Assembly (NCBI RefSeq): GCF_000765215.1
Contig: NZ_JPJE01000009.1
Coordinates: forward strand, 31,156-95,155
Direction: 5' to 3'
DNA from: Eubacterium sp. ER2
Lineage (GTDB): Bacteria; Bacillota; Clostridia; Lachnospirales; Lachnospiraceae
DNA length: 64,000 nt
The position numbers and the translations under genes are program-made. Under the pieces are notes generated by a model, which was given only the letters and a program-made list of their open reading frames with translations, made no database searches and had not been told where the DNA came from. The first letter of the stretch is position 1. Each line of letters begins with the position of its first letter. This document shows positions 46,514-54,744 of this stretch, one piece after another.

Positions 46514-47242
46514 ATGACAAAGCACAGAGCAAAGTACAAAGGAAATCTGGCGGAAGGGCTCCGGAGCCTTTCCCTGGAAGAGGGGGAGAACAGGACCTCA
46601 GTCCCCTATATGAAGGTATACCGCGTCGCATCGGAGACGATACCCATGCCACGGACAGACAATTCCTATCTTTACATTGTGGCGGATGGGTCCATGCGCC
46701 TCTACACGTCCTCCGGCATCATGGACTACGAGGCGGGACAGTATTCCATATCCCAGATTGACACGCCCCTTGCCGGACATGTGCTGATATTTCCAGAGGA
46801 GGACGCCACTGCCTTCATGGCCGCCCACATCCGAAGAGAGCTCATCTTCCACATGCTCTGCGGGTCCTGCGGGAAACAGTTCCTTACCAGCGTCATCAAT
46901 ATCTCCCAGGCTGGGGAGATATACGAGGCGAACAGCTGGATCAAGAAAAATTTCCGGAAATCCTTCACAGTGGAGGAGCTGGCCCAGCAGAACAATATGA
47001 GCGTGTCCCTCTTTCACCAGAAATTCAAGAGCGCCGTGGGGATGGGGCCTTTCCAGTGCCAGAAGAGGCTGCGGCTGACGGAGGCCAGGAGGCTTATGAT
47101 GGACGAGAACAAAAACGCCACGGAGGCGGCCATGGAAGTGGGCTATGAGAGCTCTTCCCAGTTTGCGAGAGATTACCGGAAAATGTTCGGCGCGTCGCCA
47201 AAGGAGGACATCCTTTCGAAGAAACAGGCAAATTTTCTGTAG
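46514..47242 (+). CDS. AraC-family regulator with shortened sensor domain
   Basis: ATG 46514 lies behind GGGGAGGAAGG. The 242-residue protein ends in a normal AraC DNA-binding domain (FTVEELAQQNNMSVSLFHQK, PFQCQKRLRLTEARRLMMDE, VGYESSSQFARDYRKMFGAS). The AraC_N cupin part (LYIVADGSMRLYTSSGIMDY) passes from LAGHVLIFPEEDA straight to ELIFHMLCGSCGKQF, lacking about 50 residues found in full-length relatives. The frame is intact, so the gene may be functional with a reduced sensor. It is divergent from the nitroreductase gene, its likely target. Confidence 0.85.
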   Translation: MTKHRAKYKGNLAEGLRSLSLEEGENRTSVPYMKVYRVASETIPMPRTDNSYLYIVADGSMRLYTSSGIMDYEAGQYSISQIDTPLAGHVLIFPEEDATAFMAAHIRRELIFHMLCGSCGKQFLTSVINISQAGEIYEANSWIKKNFRKSFTVEELAQQNNMSVSLFHQKFKSAVGMGPFQCQKRLRLTEARRLMMDENKNATEAAMEVGYESSSQFARDYRKMFGASPKEDILSKKQANFL

Positions 47243-47312
47243 AAACGGGCAAGCGCAGCGAGATATTCACTGTTAAAATGATCATCAGAACAGAAGATTG
47301 GAGGAATGACAG

Positions 47313-47723
47313 ATGATTTTAACAGATGAATTGTGCGATAAGCTGTGCGTGGCAGCCCGCGAAAAGAGCAGGGAGGTGGGCATAGACATCAGCTTTGCTG
47401 TGTGCGATGAGAGCGGGCTCCCGAGGGTGTACCGCCGGTATGGAGAGGCCCTGGTCCTCAGTATCACCCTTGTGCCGGGAAAGGCCTACACAGCGGCAGT
47501 GACACAGTGCAAGACAAAGGATGTGGCGGCATGCGCGGCGGAGGGAGCCTCCCTCATGGCCATCCAGAGCAATGATCCGAAGATCACGCTTGTGTCCGGC
47601 GGATACCCTCTCTTTGTGGACGGAAAGATTGCAGGAGGCATCGGCGTAGGCGGCGGCACAGAGGAGCAGGACTGCGAGATTGCCGAGTATGTCGTGTCTG
47701 TATTTGAGCAGGAGACAAGATAG
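47313..47723 (+). CDS. GlcG/HbpS-family protein
   Basis: This 136-residue protein belongs to the GlcG/HbpS (DUF336) family: SREVGIDISFAVCDESGLPR, LVPGKAYTAAVTQCKT, and VSGGYPLFVDGKIAGGIGVG with the final EEQDCEIAEYV. Some members bind heme or cobalamin, others are of unknown role. It is a single gene downstream of the AraC gene with AGATTGGAGGAATG as ribosome binding site. Confidence 0.85.
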   Translation: MILTDELCDKLCVAAREKSREVGIDISFAVCDESGLPRVYRRYGEALVLSITLVPGKAYTAAVTQCKTKDVAACAAEGASLMAIQSNDPKITLVSGGYPLFVDGKIAGGIGVGGGTEEQDCEIAEYVVSVFEQETR

Positions 47724-47754
47724 CCCTGCGCATCGATAAGAATTCCCATATCAC

Positions 47755-47815
47755 TTGTATCCTTTTTTCAATTGTGCTATCCTTTTTATATCCCCCATGG
47801 GGGGATATAAAAAGG
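47755..47815 (+). promoter_or_regulatory. CsoR-type operator and promoter
   Basis: TTGTAT (47755-47760), a 17-base spacer and TATCCT (47778-47783) form the promoter. A perfect 16-bp inverted repeat around a central ATG spans 47781-47815, with ATATCCCCC and GGGGGATAT as the inner arms. CsoR/RcnR repressors recognise such C-tract/G-tract palindromes. It overlaps -10 and the start of transcription, a repression site for the gene that follows. Confidence 0.82.
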
Positions 47816-47826
47816 AGGCTGATATC

Positions 47827-48162
47827 ATGAACCAATCCCACACACAGGCGAATACTGATACTCACACACATGCCAATATCCATACCCACATCCATACTCA
47901 CACCCACACGGAGACGAAAAAGGTCCTGGACCGTCTCTCCCGGGCCATAGGCCATATGGAAGCGGTCAAAAAGATGGTGGAGGAGGGGAGGGACTGCTCT
48001 GAGATACTGATCCAGATCGCGGCAGTCAGGTCTGCTGTGAATAATGTAGGAAAAATCATCCTAAAGGACCACATCGACCACTGCGTTGTGGATGCTGTGG
48101 AGACAGGGGACAGGAAAGTGCTGGAGGACCTCTCGGAAGCTATCGACCGGTTTGTCAAATAG
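47827..48162 (+). CDS. CsoR/RcnR-family metal-sensing repressor with His-rich N-terminus
   Basis: ATG 47827 behind AAAAGGAGG. The 111-residue protein has eight His in residues 5-27 (THTHANIHTHIHTHTHT), then the all-helical CsoR domain. Cys57, His82 and Cys86 (GRDCSEI; KDHIDHCV) keep the 25- and 4-residue spacings of the Cu(I) ligands Cys36, His61 and Cys65 of M. tuberculosis CsoR. It should repress its own operon through the palindrome at 47781 until metal binds. The His tail may extend the metal range to Ni, Co or Zn. The EamA transporter gene follows 11 bases on. Confidence 0.88.
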   Translation: MNQSHTQANTDTHTHANIHTHIHTHTHTETKKVLDRLSRAIGHMEAVKKMVEEGRDCSEILIQIAAVRSAVNNVGKIILKDHIDHCVVDAVETGDRKVLEDLSEAIDRFVK

Positions 48163-48173
48163 GGGGTGGGAGC

Positions 48174-49055
48174 GTGAAAGAGAGTGGAAGAGGAAGTCTT
48201 TCTGTTTTCTGGGCTGTGCTGGCAGCAGCTCTCTACGCAGTCAACGCCCCGGTGGCCAAGCTGCTACTTGAGGACGTGGAGCCGGCCATGATGGCGGGCC
48301 TTCTGTATCTGGGGGCCGGGGCCGGCATGCTCCTTCTGGGGATTGCCCGCAGGGGGACAGGCAGAGGAGGGGAGGAGAAGCGGCTTGCGAGAAGGGACCT
48401 GCCCTACACGGCAGGGATGATCGCTCTGGATATTGCCGCGCCTGTTTTTCTCATGTTCGGCCTTACCATGACCACGTCGGCCAACGCCTCCCTGCTCAAT
48501 AATTTTGAGATTGTTGCGACCTCTGTTGTGGCCTTTTTTATCTTCAGGGAGAAAATCAGCCGCCGGCTGGGACTGGCTGTGGGTTTGATCACTCTGTCCA
48601 GCATGCTGCTGTCCTTTGAGGATATGAGCAGTCTTGACTTCTCAGCGGGCTCCCTCCTTGTGCTTGCGGCCTGCGTCTGCTGGGGCTTTGAAAACAACTG
48701 CACCAGGATGCTGTCCGGGAGTGACCCGCTGGAAATCGTGGTCGTCAAGGGGCTGGGTTCAGGCATGGGCGCACTGCTGATCGCCCTCCTGTCCGGGGAG
48801 CATTTCCCGGCGCTTTCTGATATCCCCCTTGTCCTGCTGCTGGGATTTGTGTCCTACGGGCTGAGCATTTTCTTCTATGTATATGCCCAGCGCTGTCTGG
48901 GTGCGGCGAGGACAAGCGCCTACTACGGGATAGCACCGTTTATCGGCGTGCTGTTCTCTTTCCTCATTTTCGGGGAGCTTCCGGGAGGCTTTTTCCCGGC
49001 TGCGTTTGTCCTCATGGTACTGGGAGCGTATCTGGCGACGGAGAAAATCAAGTAA
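48174..49055 (+). CDS. EamA/DMT-family transporter in a metal-sensor operon
   Basis: The GTG start at 48174 lies behind GGGGGTGGG. The 293-residue protein has ten predicted membrane helices in two EamA halves (ALYAVNAPVAKLLLEDVEPA; LVLAACVCWGFENNCTRML). Relatives move metabolites, and some DMT proteins are metal exporters. Sharing an operon with a CsoR-type sensor suggests export of the sensed metal. Its last bases abut a relict type I toxin-antitoxin copy. Confidence 0.85.
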   Translation: MKESGRGSLSVFWAVLAAALYAVNAPVAKLLLEDVEPAMMAGLLYLGAGAGMLLLGIARRGTGRGGEEKRLARRDLPYTAGMIALDIAAPVFLMFGLTMTTSANASLLNNFEIVATSVVAFFIFREKISRRLGLAVGLITLSSMLLSFEDMSSLDFSAGSLLVLAACVCWGFENNCTRMLSGSDPLEIVVVKGLGSGMGALLIALLSGEHFPALSDIPLVLLLGFVSYGLSIFFYVYAQRCLGAARTSAYYGIAPFIGVLFSFLIFGELPGGFFPAAFVLMVLGAYLATEKIK

Positions 49056-49096
49056 AGATCGTAGTTGCGTTTATCAGATAATGTTTTAAGGCATGG

Positions 49097-49183
49097 AAAA
49101 ACCGCCCTTGTACTTTGGCGAGTAAGGGCGGTTTTACAACTAAACTTACCGGTCAACCACTTTATAGCGACTGCCCCGTTTAC
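49097..49183 (-). ncRNA. Relict type I antitoxin RNA (no intact toxin)
   Basis: On the minus strand, TTGCCC and TATAGT (bases 49190-49195) with a 17-base spacer drive an RNA of about 87 bases. It ends at the hairpin AAAACCGCCCTT / AAGGGCGGTTTT. The sequence parallels the second antitoxin at 49477, including GTCAACCACTTT on the plus strand. Only the last codons of a toxin (GTTTATCAGATAA at about 49069) remain to its left, directly after the EamA stop. Confidence 0.6.
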
Positions 49184-49364
49184 GTCTATACTATAGCATA
49201 ACGGGTGGAATGGGGCAAGAAGCAGGTATCTGACGATTGAGAAAATTACATAAAAAGAAGACATATGGCTGCCTGATAGTTACTGTCTGTGGTAATATGT
49301 CTACAAGGACAACCGTGTTACAGGGTGGCTGACCTCTATTCTACATAGAATGGGGGTGATGCTG

Positions 49365-49457
49365 ATGGACAAGAAACATTTTGATTTTAAGGATCTCATG
49401 GCCTTTGGAATGTTTATCCTCGCATTGCTGACATTCGTATTTACGTTTATCAGATAA
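49365..49457 (+). CDS. Type I toxin, holin-like (Hol_Tox) membrane peptide
   Basis: ATG 49365 behind GGGGGTG encodes a 30-residue peptide: a short charged head (MDKKHFDFKD), then LMAFGMFILALLTFVFTFIR, one hydrophobic helix with a terminal Arg. LMAFGMFILALLTF is close to the Hol_Tox/PepA1/BsrG type I toxins. A convergent antisense RNA lies just downstream. The toxin leader (49309-49350) shares GGCTG.CC...TTCTACAT with the antitoxin region, as in Fst/par systems. Confidence 0.8.
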   Translation: MDKKHFDFKDLMAFGMFILALLTFVFTFIR

Positions 49458-49476
49458 TGTTTTAAAGCATAGAAAA

Positions 49477-49561
49477 ACCACCCCGAAACTTTGACCAAAG
49501 GGGTGGTAATTCTATCACACCATATGTAGGTCAACCACTTTGTGGCGGCTGTCCTTTCTAC
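49477..49561 (-). ncRNA. Type I antitoxin RNA
   Basis: A minus-strand promoter, TTGCGC with 17-base spacer and TATAGT (bases 49568-49573), gives an RNA running left to the hairpin ACCACCCC / GGGGTGGT (49477-49507). The hairpin has a T-run on this strand and is shared with the end of the toxin mRNA. Pairing with the toxin leader through the repeated CAACC and GGCTG...TTCTACAT elements would block translation, as known for Fst. The 5' end is estimated from the promoter. Confidence 0.68.
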
Positions 49562-49662
49562 ATCTTTACTATAGCACACCGGACGGTATGGCGCAAGAAG
49601 TTCATTACATGTCTAAGGCTGTTTATAAGGCATAAAACTGCCCACCGCCGATTTTTTAATAA

Positions 49663-49698
49663 TTCAGAAACAAAATATAAACATTTCAGTAATACACT
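49663..49698 (+). promoter_or_regulatory. Two-component operon promoter with 11-bp direct repeats
   Basis: TTCAGAAACAA, AATATAAACAT and TTCAGTAATAC follow without gaps (49663-49695), an 11-base period typical of OmpR-type response regulator sites. A -10-like TACACT overlaps the last unit (49693-49698). The same repeat type occurs at 61233. Confidence 0.55.
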
Positions 49699-49740
49699 GT
49701 ATTCATACTGAGAGCACGTAAGAAATGGAGGGACAGGACG

Positions 49741-50412
49741 ATGATACACATTCTTGTGGTGGAGGATGACGAGAGACTGAACCATATCGTCTGCACATAT
49801 CTGAGAGACAGCGGCTTTGAGGCGAAGGGGTGCCTGAACGCGGAGGATGCATACGAAGAAATGTATGGTCAGCTCTATGAGCTCATCATCTCAGATATCA
49901 TGATGCCGGGGATCGATGGCTTTGAGTTCGCCAGGACGGTGAGAAAGGTGAACCAGAGGATCCCCATTCTCTTCATGTCTGCCAGGGACGATCTTCCCTC
50001 CAAGCAAAAAGGGTTCCAGCTGGGGATAGACGACTACATGGTGAAGCCGGTGGACCTGGACGAGCTGGTGCTCCGGGTGCGGGCGCTCCTTCGGAGGGCC
50101 AATATTGAGATGGAGAGAAGGATCACAGTGGGAAACCTTACACTGGACGCGGACGGCATGAGCGCTGAGGTGGACGGGGAGGAGATCCCGCTTACCACCA
50201 GGGAGTTCAACATTATTTACAAGCTTCTTTCCTATCCGAAGAAGACATTTTCCAGGGCTCAGCTTATGGATGAGTTCTGGGATGTGGACAGCGACACGAG
50301 TCCCCGGGCTGTGGACGTGTATATGACGAAGCTTCGGAACAAGCTGTCAGGCTGCGATGGATTTAAGATCGTCACTGTGCGCGGCCTGGGCTACAAGGCG
50401 GTGCTGCAATGA
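49741..50412 (+). CDS. OmpR/PhoB-family response regulator
   Basis: The 223-residue protein has a receiver domain with acidic pair EDD (8-10), phosphoacceptor Asp52 in LIISDIMMPGIDG, and Lys in DDYMVKPVD. The winged-helix output domain (residues 125-220) carries LTTREFNIIYKLLSYPKKTF and RAVDVYMTKLRNKL. Its stop overlaps the histidine kinase start by 4 bases. Repeats before its own start, and before the membrane protein gene at 61325, are candidate binding sites. Confidence 0.93.
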   Translation: MIHILVVEDDERLNHIVCTYLRDSGFEAKGCLNAEDAYEEMYGQLYELIISDIMMPGIDGFEFARTVRKVNQRIPILFMSARDDLPSKQKGFQLGIDDYMVKPVDLDELVLRVRALLRRANIEMERRITVGNLTLDADGMSAEVDGEEIPLTTREFNIIYKLLSYPKKTFSRAQLMDEFWDVDSDTSPRAVDVYMTKLRNKLSGCDGFKIVTVRGLGYKAVLQ

Positions 50413-51581
50413 GAAATGAGAACGGGAAATCTATAAGAGGACAGGAGGGCGGGGAGGTCAGACGCGTCATAAAGGACAGCCTTTTCCCGGTTTCCCTTTT
50501 TGCCATTTATCTGGGCGTGCTCTTTCTGATGTCCGGAATTCACGAGGGGCTCCTCGTCCTGATGAATAAAAGGGGATGGAATGAGATCATCCAGACAGCT
50601 GTTCCCATGCTCTACTGGGGCGCTGTGGCTGTGGGGCTGACTCTGTTTACAAGAAAAAAAATCAAAGATACGTATGAGGCACCCCTCCACAGGCTGGCAA
50701 AGGCCACACGGCAGGTGGCGGGGGGCGATTTTTCCGTGTATGTGCCCACAGTGCACACGGCGGACAGGCTGGACTATCTGGATGTGATGATCCTGGATTT
50801 CAACAAGATGGTGGAGGAGCTGGGGAGCGTGGAGACGCTGAAGACAGACTTTGTGTCCAATGTCTCCCATGAGATGAAGACCCCCATCGCCGTCATCAAG
50901 AATTATGCGGAGCTTCTCCGGACGGGAAATGGGACGGCGGAAGAGAGACAGGAATATGCCAGGAATATCGAGGCGGCGGCGGGCAGGCTGTCAGACCTGA
51001 TCAGCAATATCCTCCGCCTGAACAAGCTGGAGAACCAGCGCATTGACCCGGAGATGGAGACCTGCGACCTGTGCGCCCAGCTGGAGGAGTGTATCCTCCA
51101 GTATGAGGAGCTGTGGGACGAGAAGGATCTGGAGCTGGAGATAGAGATGGAGGACAGGGCCTTTGTGCAGGCAGACAGGAGCCTGCTGGAGCTTGTGTGG
51201 AACAATCTGCTCTCCAATGCGGGCAAATTTACAGAGCCCGGAGGCACGGTGACCGTGCGGCAGAGAACAGTAAAAGGGTATGTGGAGGTGTCGGTAGCCG
51301 ACACAGGATGCGGCATGGCCCCGGAGAGCCTGCGGCACATTTTTGACAAATTTTATCAGGGGGACACCTCCCACTCCAGAGAGGGGAATGGCCTGGGGCT
51401 GGCCCTTGTGCGCAGGATCCTCATCCTCATGAACGGAGAGATACAGGTGGAGAGCAAAGAGGGAGAGGGGAGCGTATTTACAGTGAGGCTGCCCAGGACA
51501 GAGGAGAGAGAAGACAGAAACAGGATAACAGGGAACAGGATAGCCGGGGATGAGAAAGACGTGGAGGTGACGGAGCTTTGA
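50409..51581 (+). CDS. Sensor histidine kinase
   Basis: The 390-residue kinase has two membrane helices (residues about 25-43 and 62-82) with a short outside loop, so the signal is probably sensed in or near the membrane. A HAMP-like linker follows, then the H-box VSHEMKTPIAVIKNYAELL with His154, N-box NNLLSNAGKF, G1 ADTGCGMA and G2 GNGLGLALVRRI. It phosphorylates the overlapping upstream response regulator. The C-terminal tail is charged and low complexity. Confidence 0.93.
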   Translation: MRNENGKSIRGQEGGEVRRVIKDSLFPVSLFAIYLGVLFLMSGIHEGLLVLMNKRGWNEIIQTAVPMLYWGAVAVGLTLFTRKKIKDTYEAPLHRLAKATRQVAGGDFSVYVPTVHTADRLDYLDVMILDFNKMVEELGSVETLKTDFVSNVSHEMKTPIAVIKNYAELLRTGNGTAEERQEYARNIEAAAGRLSDLISNILRLNKLENQRIDPEMETCDLCAQLEECILQYEELWDEKDLELEIEMEDRAFVQADRSLLELVWNNLLSNAGKFTEPGGTVTVRQRTVKGYVEVSVADTGCGMAPESLRHIFDKFYQGDTSHSREGNGLGLALVRRILILMNGEIQVESKEGEGSVFTVRLPRTEEREDRNRITGNRIAGDEKDVEVTEL

Positions 51582-52141
51582 CAGGAGAGAGCAGAAGAGG
51601 ATTTACAGCCTACGAGTACAAGGAGGTGCTGGCTGATGCCGGGCAGGTCTCCTTTCTCATAGACAGCTATGAAAATTTCGGGTGGGAGCCGGATGAGAAT
51701 GTCATGCCCGGAACCCTGGAAAAATACCCGGAGAGGGCAGGTAGGGGTGGACACGGGAAAACGGTGCTGCGCCTGAAGCGGGACAGAAGGATCGTCAACA
51801 AGACGGAGCTGACCAGGCTCCAGCGCAATTTTGAGGCCTGCGCGGAACAGATCGGGAGACTGGAGAAGGCAAAGACCTCCCGCCCCTCTGTGATGGCTCT
51901 GACTGTGGGCGTCATCGGGACCGCGTTCATGGCCGGATCCACCTTTGCGGTGACGGCAGACCCGCCCCGCATTATTTTGTGCATCATCCTGGCCATTCCG
52001 GGATTTCTCGGCTGGGCGGCGCCCTGGTTCCTGTACAGAAGCGGGGTGCGCAGAGAGACGGAGAAGATCAATCCTCTGATCGAGGAAAAATATGACGAGA
52101 TTTATGAAATCTGCGAGAGGGGGAACAGGCTGCTGAACTAG
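51578..52141 (+). CDS. Two-helix membrane protein co-transcribed with the two-component system
   Basis: A TTG start at 51578 overlaps the kinase stop, with GGAGGTGACGGAG upstream. The 187-residue protein has a soluble N-terminal region (residues 1-105, YKEVLADAGQVSFLIDSYEN), two membrane helices (about 112-132 and 137-157, ALTVGVIGTAFMAGSTFAVT) and a charged C-terminus. I do not recognise the family. The tight coupling suggests an accessory part or target of the signalling system. Confidence 0.72.
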   Translation: MTGESRRGFTAYEYKEVLADAGQVSFLIDSYENFGWEPDENVMPGTLEKYPERAGRGGHGKTVLRLKRDRRIVNKTELTRLQRNFEACAEQIGRLEKAKTSRPSVMALTVGVIGTAFMAGSTFAVTADPPRIILCIILAIPGFLGWAAPWFLYRSGVRRETEKINPLIEEKYDEIYEICERGNRLLN

Positions 52142-52267
52142 GGCGGCCGGTTCCCCTTTTAAAATATATGGATATGGACAGAAGCTGGAAGAAGCGCTAT
52201 CATAAAAGAAATCAGATAGCTGTCTGTTAACGGCAGCGCATAATCTTTGAGAAAGAAGGAATAAAAG

Positions 52268-53134
52268 GTGTGGCTTTTCTATGCCGCAGGCTCCGCCTTT
52301 TTTGCCGGAGTCACATCGATCCTGGCAAAATGCGGGATCAGGAGAACAAATTCAACAGTGGCCACAGCGGTCCGCACGGTGGTCATACTGGTCTTTTCGT
52401 GGGGCATCGCGCTGGCCGCCGGCTCGGTGGACCAGCTACGGGATGTCAGCGGGAGAACCCTTTTGTTCCTCATTCTGTCCGGGGCGGCCACGGGGGCGTC
52501 CTGGCTCTGCTACTTTAAGGCTCTGCAGACAGGGGATATCAACAAGGTGGTGCCGGTGGACAAGTCCAGCACGGTTCTCACCATCCTTCTGGCCCTCATC
52601 TTTCTCGGGGAGGGGATCTCGCTGGCCAAGGCGGCGGCCGTGGCCGTCATAGCGGCGGGCATCTTCCTCATGATCGAGAAAAAGGATGTGGAGGAGGCGA
52701 AGGAGGACAGAAGGGGAAGCTGGTTCGTCTACGCCGCGGGCTCCGCCTTTTTCGCCAGCCTGACTGCCATCCTGGGGAAAATAGGCATCACAGGTGTGGA
52801 GTCCAACCTGGGAACCGCCATCCGCACCTGCGTGGTGCTGGTCATGGCCTGGATGATGGTGTTTGTCCAGGGGAGACAAAAGGAGGTGCGGGATATCCCG
52901 GGAAGAGAGCTCCTCTTTATCTGCCTGTCCGGGGTGGCCACGGGGGCGTCCTGGCTCTGCTATTACCGGGCCCTCCAGGAGGGGCCGGCCAGCATCGTGG
53001 CGCCCATCGACAAGCTGAGCGTCCTTGTGACGGCCGTATTTTCCTATTTTGTCTTCGGGGAGAGGCTTGGCCGAAGATCCGGGGCAGGGCTCGTCCTTCT
53101 GACCGCCGGGACTGTGGCCCTGGCTTTCCTCTGA
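52268..53134 (+). CDS. EamA/DMT-family transporter
   Basis: A GTG start at 52268 behind GAAGGAATAAAAG. The 288-residue protein shows a clear internal duplication, YAAGSAFFAGVTSILAKCGI in the first half and YAAGSAFFASLTAILGKIGI in the second, each with five membrane helices and an ATGASWLCY motif. The substrate is unknown. It stands alone between the two-component operon and an HxlR gene on the other strand. Confidence 0.87.
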   Translation: MWLFYAAGSAFFAGVTSILAKCGIRRTNSTVATAVRTVVILVFSWGIALAAGSVDQLRDVSGRTLLFLILSGAATGASWLCYFKALQTGDINKVVPVDKSSTVLTILLALIFLGEGISLAKAAAVAVIAAGIFLMIEKKDVEEAKEDRRGSWFVYAAGSAFFASLTAILGKIGITGVESNLGTAIRTCVVLVMAWMMVFVQGRQKEVRDIPGRELLFICLSGVATGASWLCYYRALQEGPASIVAPIDKLSVLVTAVFSYFVFGERLGRRSGAGLVLLTAGTVALAFL

Positions 53135-53184
53135 TTTTTTCTTGCGTCTTTGTATGGATCAGATCGCTGAAATGGGCCTTTTTC

Positions 53185-53511
53185 TTACTGCAGCTTCTTT
53201 TTATATTCCGTTCCCCACTGCTCCATGGCGTCCAGGATGGGCTTCATGGACTCGCCAAGAGGGGAGAGGGCGTACTCCACTCTGGGAGGTACCTCCGGGT
53301 AGACGGTGCGGGTGACGATCCCGTCCTCCTCCAGAGCACGGAGGCTGTCCGTCAGCACCTTCTGGCTGATGCCCACCAGATTTTTCCTGAGCTCGTTAAA
53401 GCGCCAGGGGCGCATAAAAAGGTTGCGGAGGATCAGCAGCTTCCACTTGCTGCCGATGAGCTGGACCGTGGTGGCTACCGGGCAGGCCGGCAATTCTTCT
53501 TTTGTCTTCAT
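53185..53511 (-). CDS. HxlR-family transcriptional regulator
   Basis: ATG at 53511 has GAGGTG 6 bases upstream on this strand. The 108-residue winged-helix protein has the HxlR pattern CPVATTVQLIGSKWKLLILR, FNELRKNLVGISQKVLTDSL and PRVEYALSPLG. The Cys before PVAT is the redox- or electrophile-sensing position in this family. Neighbouring oxidoreductase genes could be targets, but no operator was identified. The region 53512-53770 holds its promoter and that of the sirtuin gene. Confidence 0.88.
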   Translation of the reverse strand: MKTKEELPACPVATTVQLIGSKWKLLILRNLFMRPWRFNELRKNLVGISQKVLTDSLRALEEDGIVTRTVYPEVPPRVEYALSPLGESMKPILDAMEQWGTEYKKKLQ

Positions 53512-53770
53512 ACAGATCACCTCAACTGTTGTCGTAGTCTATAATTCACTTAATAGTTTAAAAAAGAATGTTACATTCTGATTATAGTGTAGTATCCCGG
53601 ATGGCGCAACAGGGGAGATGGATCTGCCGGGACAGAGCTGCCGGGAGATGGCGCTGCCTGAGGTCTGTGGGTTACCTTGGAGTAACCAGGTAACAAAAAA
53701 GTGCGCGCTTTTTGCTTGTAATCATCTGTGATACAATCAGAACATAGAAGAGCACAGGAGGCAGAATAAC

Positions 53771-54640
53771 ATGTTCATAGGTATACTGACACAGGCCAGA
53801 GAAGAGACAGATGAACAGAAGCTACACCGTCTGAAGAAAGCCCTTGAGGAGGCAGAGGCGGTTGTCATCGGCGCCGGGGCCGGACTTTCCACATCCGCCG
53901 GCTTTACCTACAGCGGCGAGAGATTTGAGAAATATTTTAGTGACTTTGAAAACAAATATCATTTCCATGATATGTATTCCGGAGGGTTTTATCCCTACAG
54001 TACGCTGGAGGAGTACTGGGCCTACTGGAGCCGCCATATCTGGCTGAACCGGTATGTGGATGCGCCCAGGCCGGTGTATGAGGAGCTGCTGGAGCTGGTG
54101 AAGGACAGGGATTATTTCGTCCTCACCACCAACGTGGACCACTGCTTCCAGAAGGCGGGCTTTGACAAGGAGAGGCTGTTCTATACCCAGGGAGACTACG
54201 GGCTCTTTCAGTGCATGGAGCCCTGCTGCCAGGAGACATGGGACAACGAGAAGGCGGTCCGGGAGATGCTGGAGAGCCAGGAAAATATGCGTATCCCCTC
54301 CGAGCTGGTTCCCCACTGTCCCCACTGCGGCAGGCCCATGACCATGAACCTGCGGGCAGACGACAGCTTTGTGCAGGACGAGGGGTGGTACAGGGCGGCT
54401 GAGAGATACAGCCGCTTCCAGAGGGAGCACGAGGGGATGAAGATCCTCTACCTGGAGCTGGGGGTGGGCTACAACACCCCGGTGATCATCAAGTACCCCT
54501 TCTGGAAGATGACCCGCCAGAACCCGGAGGCAGTGTACGCCTGTATCAATTACGGGGACGCGGCCGCGCCGAGGGAGATAGCGGAGCAGTCTGTCTGTAT
54601 TGACGGGGATGTCGGGGATGTGCTAAAGAGATTAAGATAG
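53771..54640 (+). CDS. SirTM-like sirtuin (NAD-dependent, Zn-binding)
   Basis: A 289-residue sirtuin with the NAD loop VVIGAGAGLSTSAGFTYSGE, TTNVDHCFQKAGF in place of the usual QNID..H region, a Zn ribbon (CMEPCC, CPHCG) and LELGVGYNTPVIIKYPFW. The residues YHFHDMYSGGFYPYSTLEEY match SirTM enzymes, which ADP-ribosylate a lipoylated carrier protein encoded beside them. Here no macrodomain, GcvH-like or lipoate ligase gene is adjacent, so the substrate is open. Confidence 0.82.
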   Translation: MFIGILTQAREETDEQKLHRLKKALEEAEAVVIGAGAGLSTSAGFTYSGERFEKYFSDFENKYHFHDMYSGGFYPYSTLEEYWAYWSRHIWLNRYVDAPRPVYEELLELVKDRDYFVLTTNVDHCFQKAGFDKERLFYTQGDYGLFQCMEPCCQETWDNEKAVREMLESQENMRIPSELVPHCPHCGRPMTMNLRADDSFVQDEGWYRAAERYSRFQREHEGMKILYLELGVGYNTPVIIKYPFWKMTRQNPEAVYACINYGDAAAPREIAEQSVCIDGDVGDVLKRLR

Positions 54641-54667
54641 AAAAAACCTATTTAAAATTATAAGATA

Positions 54668-54703
54668 TAAGTATTTGCTATCCGAAGGCGGGAGACGTAT
54701 AGT
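54668..54703 (+). promoter_or_regulatory. YARGTAT promoter site 5
   Basis: TAAGTATTTG starts at 54668 and TATAGT at 54698, 30 bases apart, upstream of a small gene of unknown function. TTGCTA is the -35. Confidence 0.7.
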
Positions 54704-54744
54704 ATCCTTAGTTAATAAAGCCGAAAAAGAGGTGAAACGGGATC

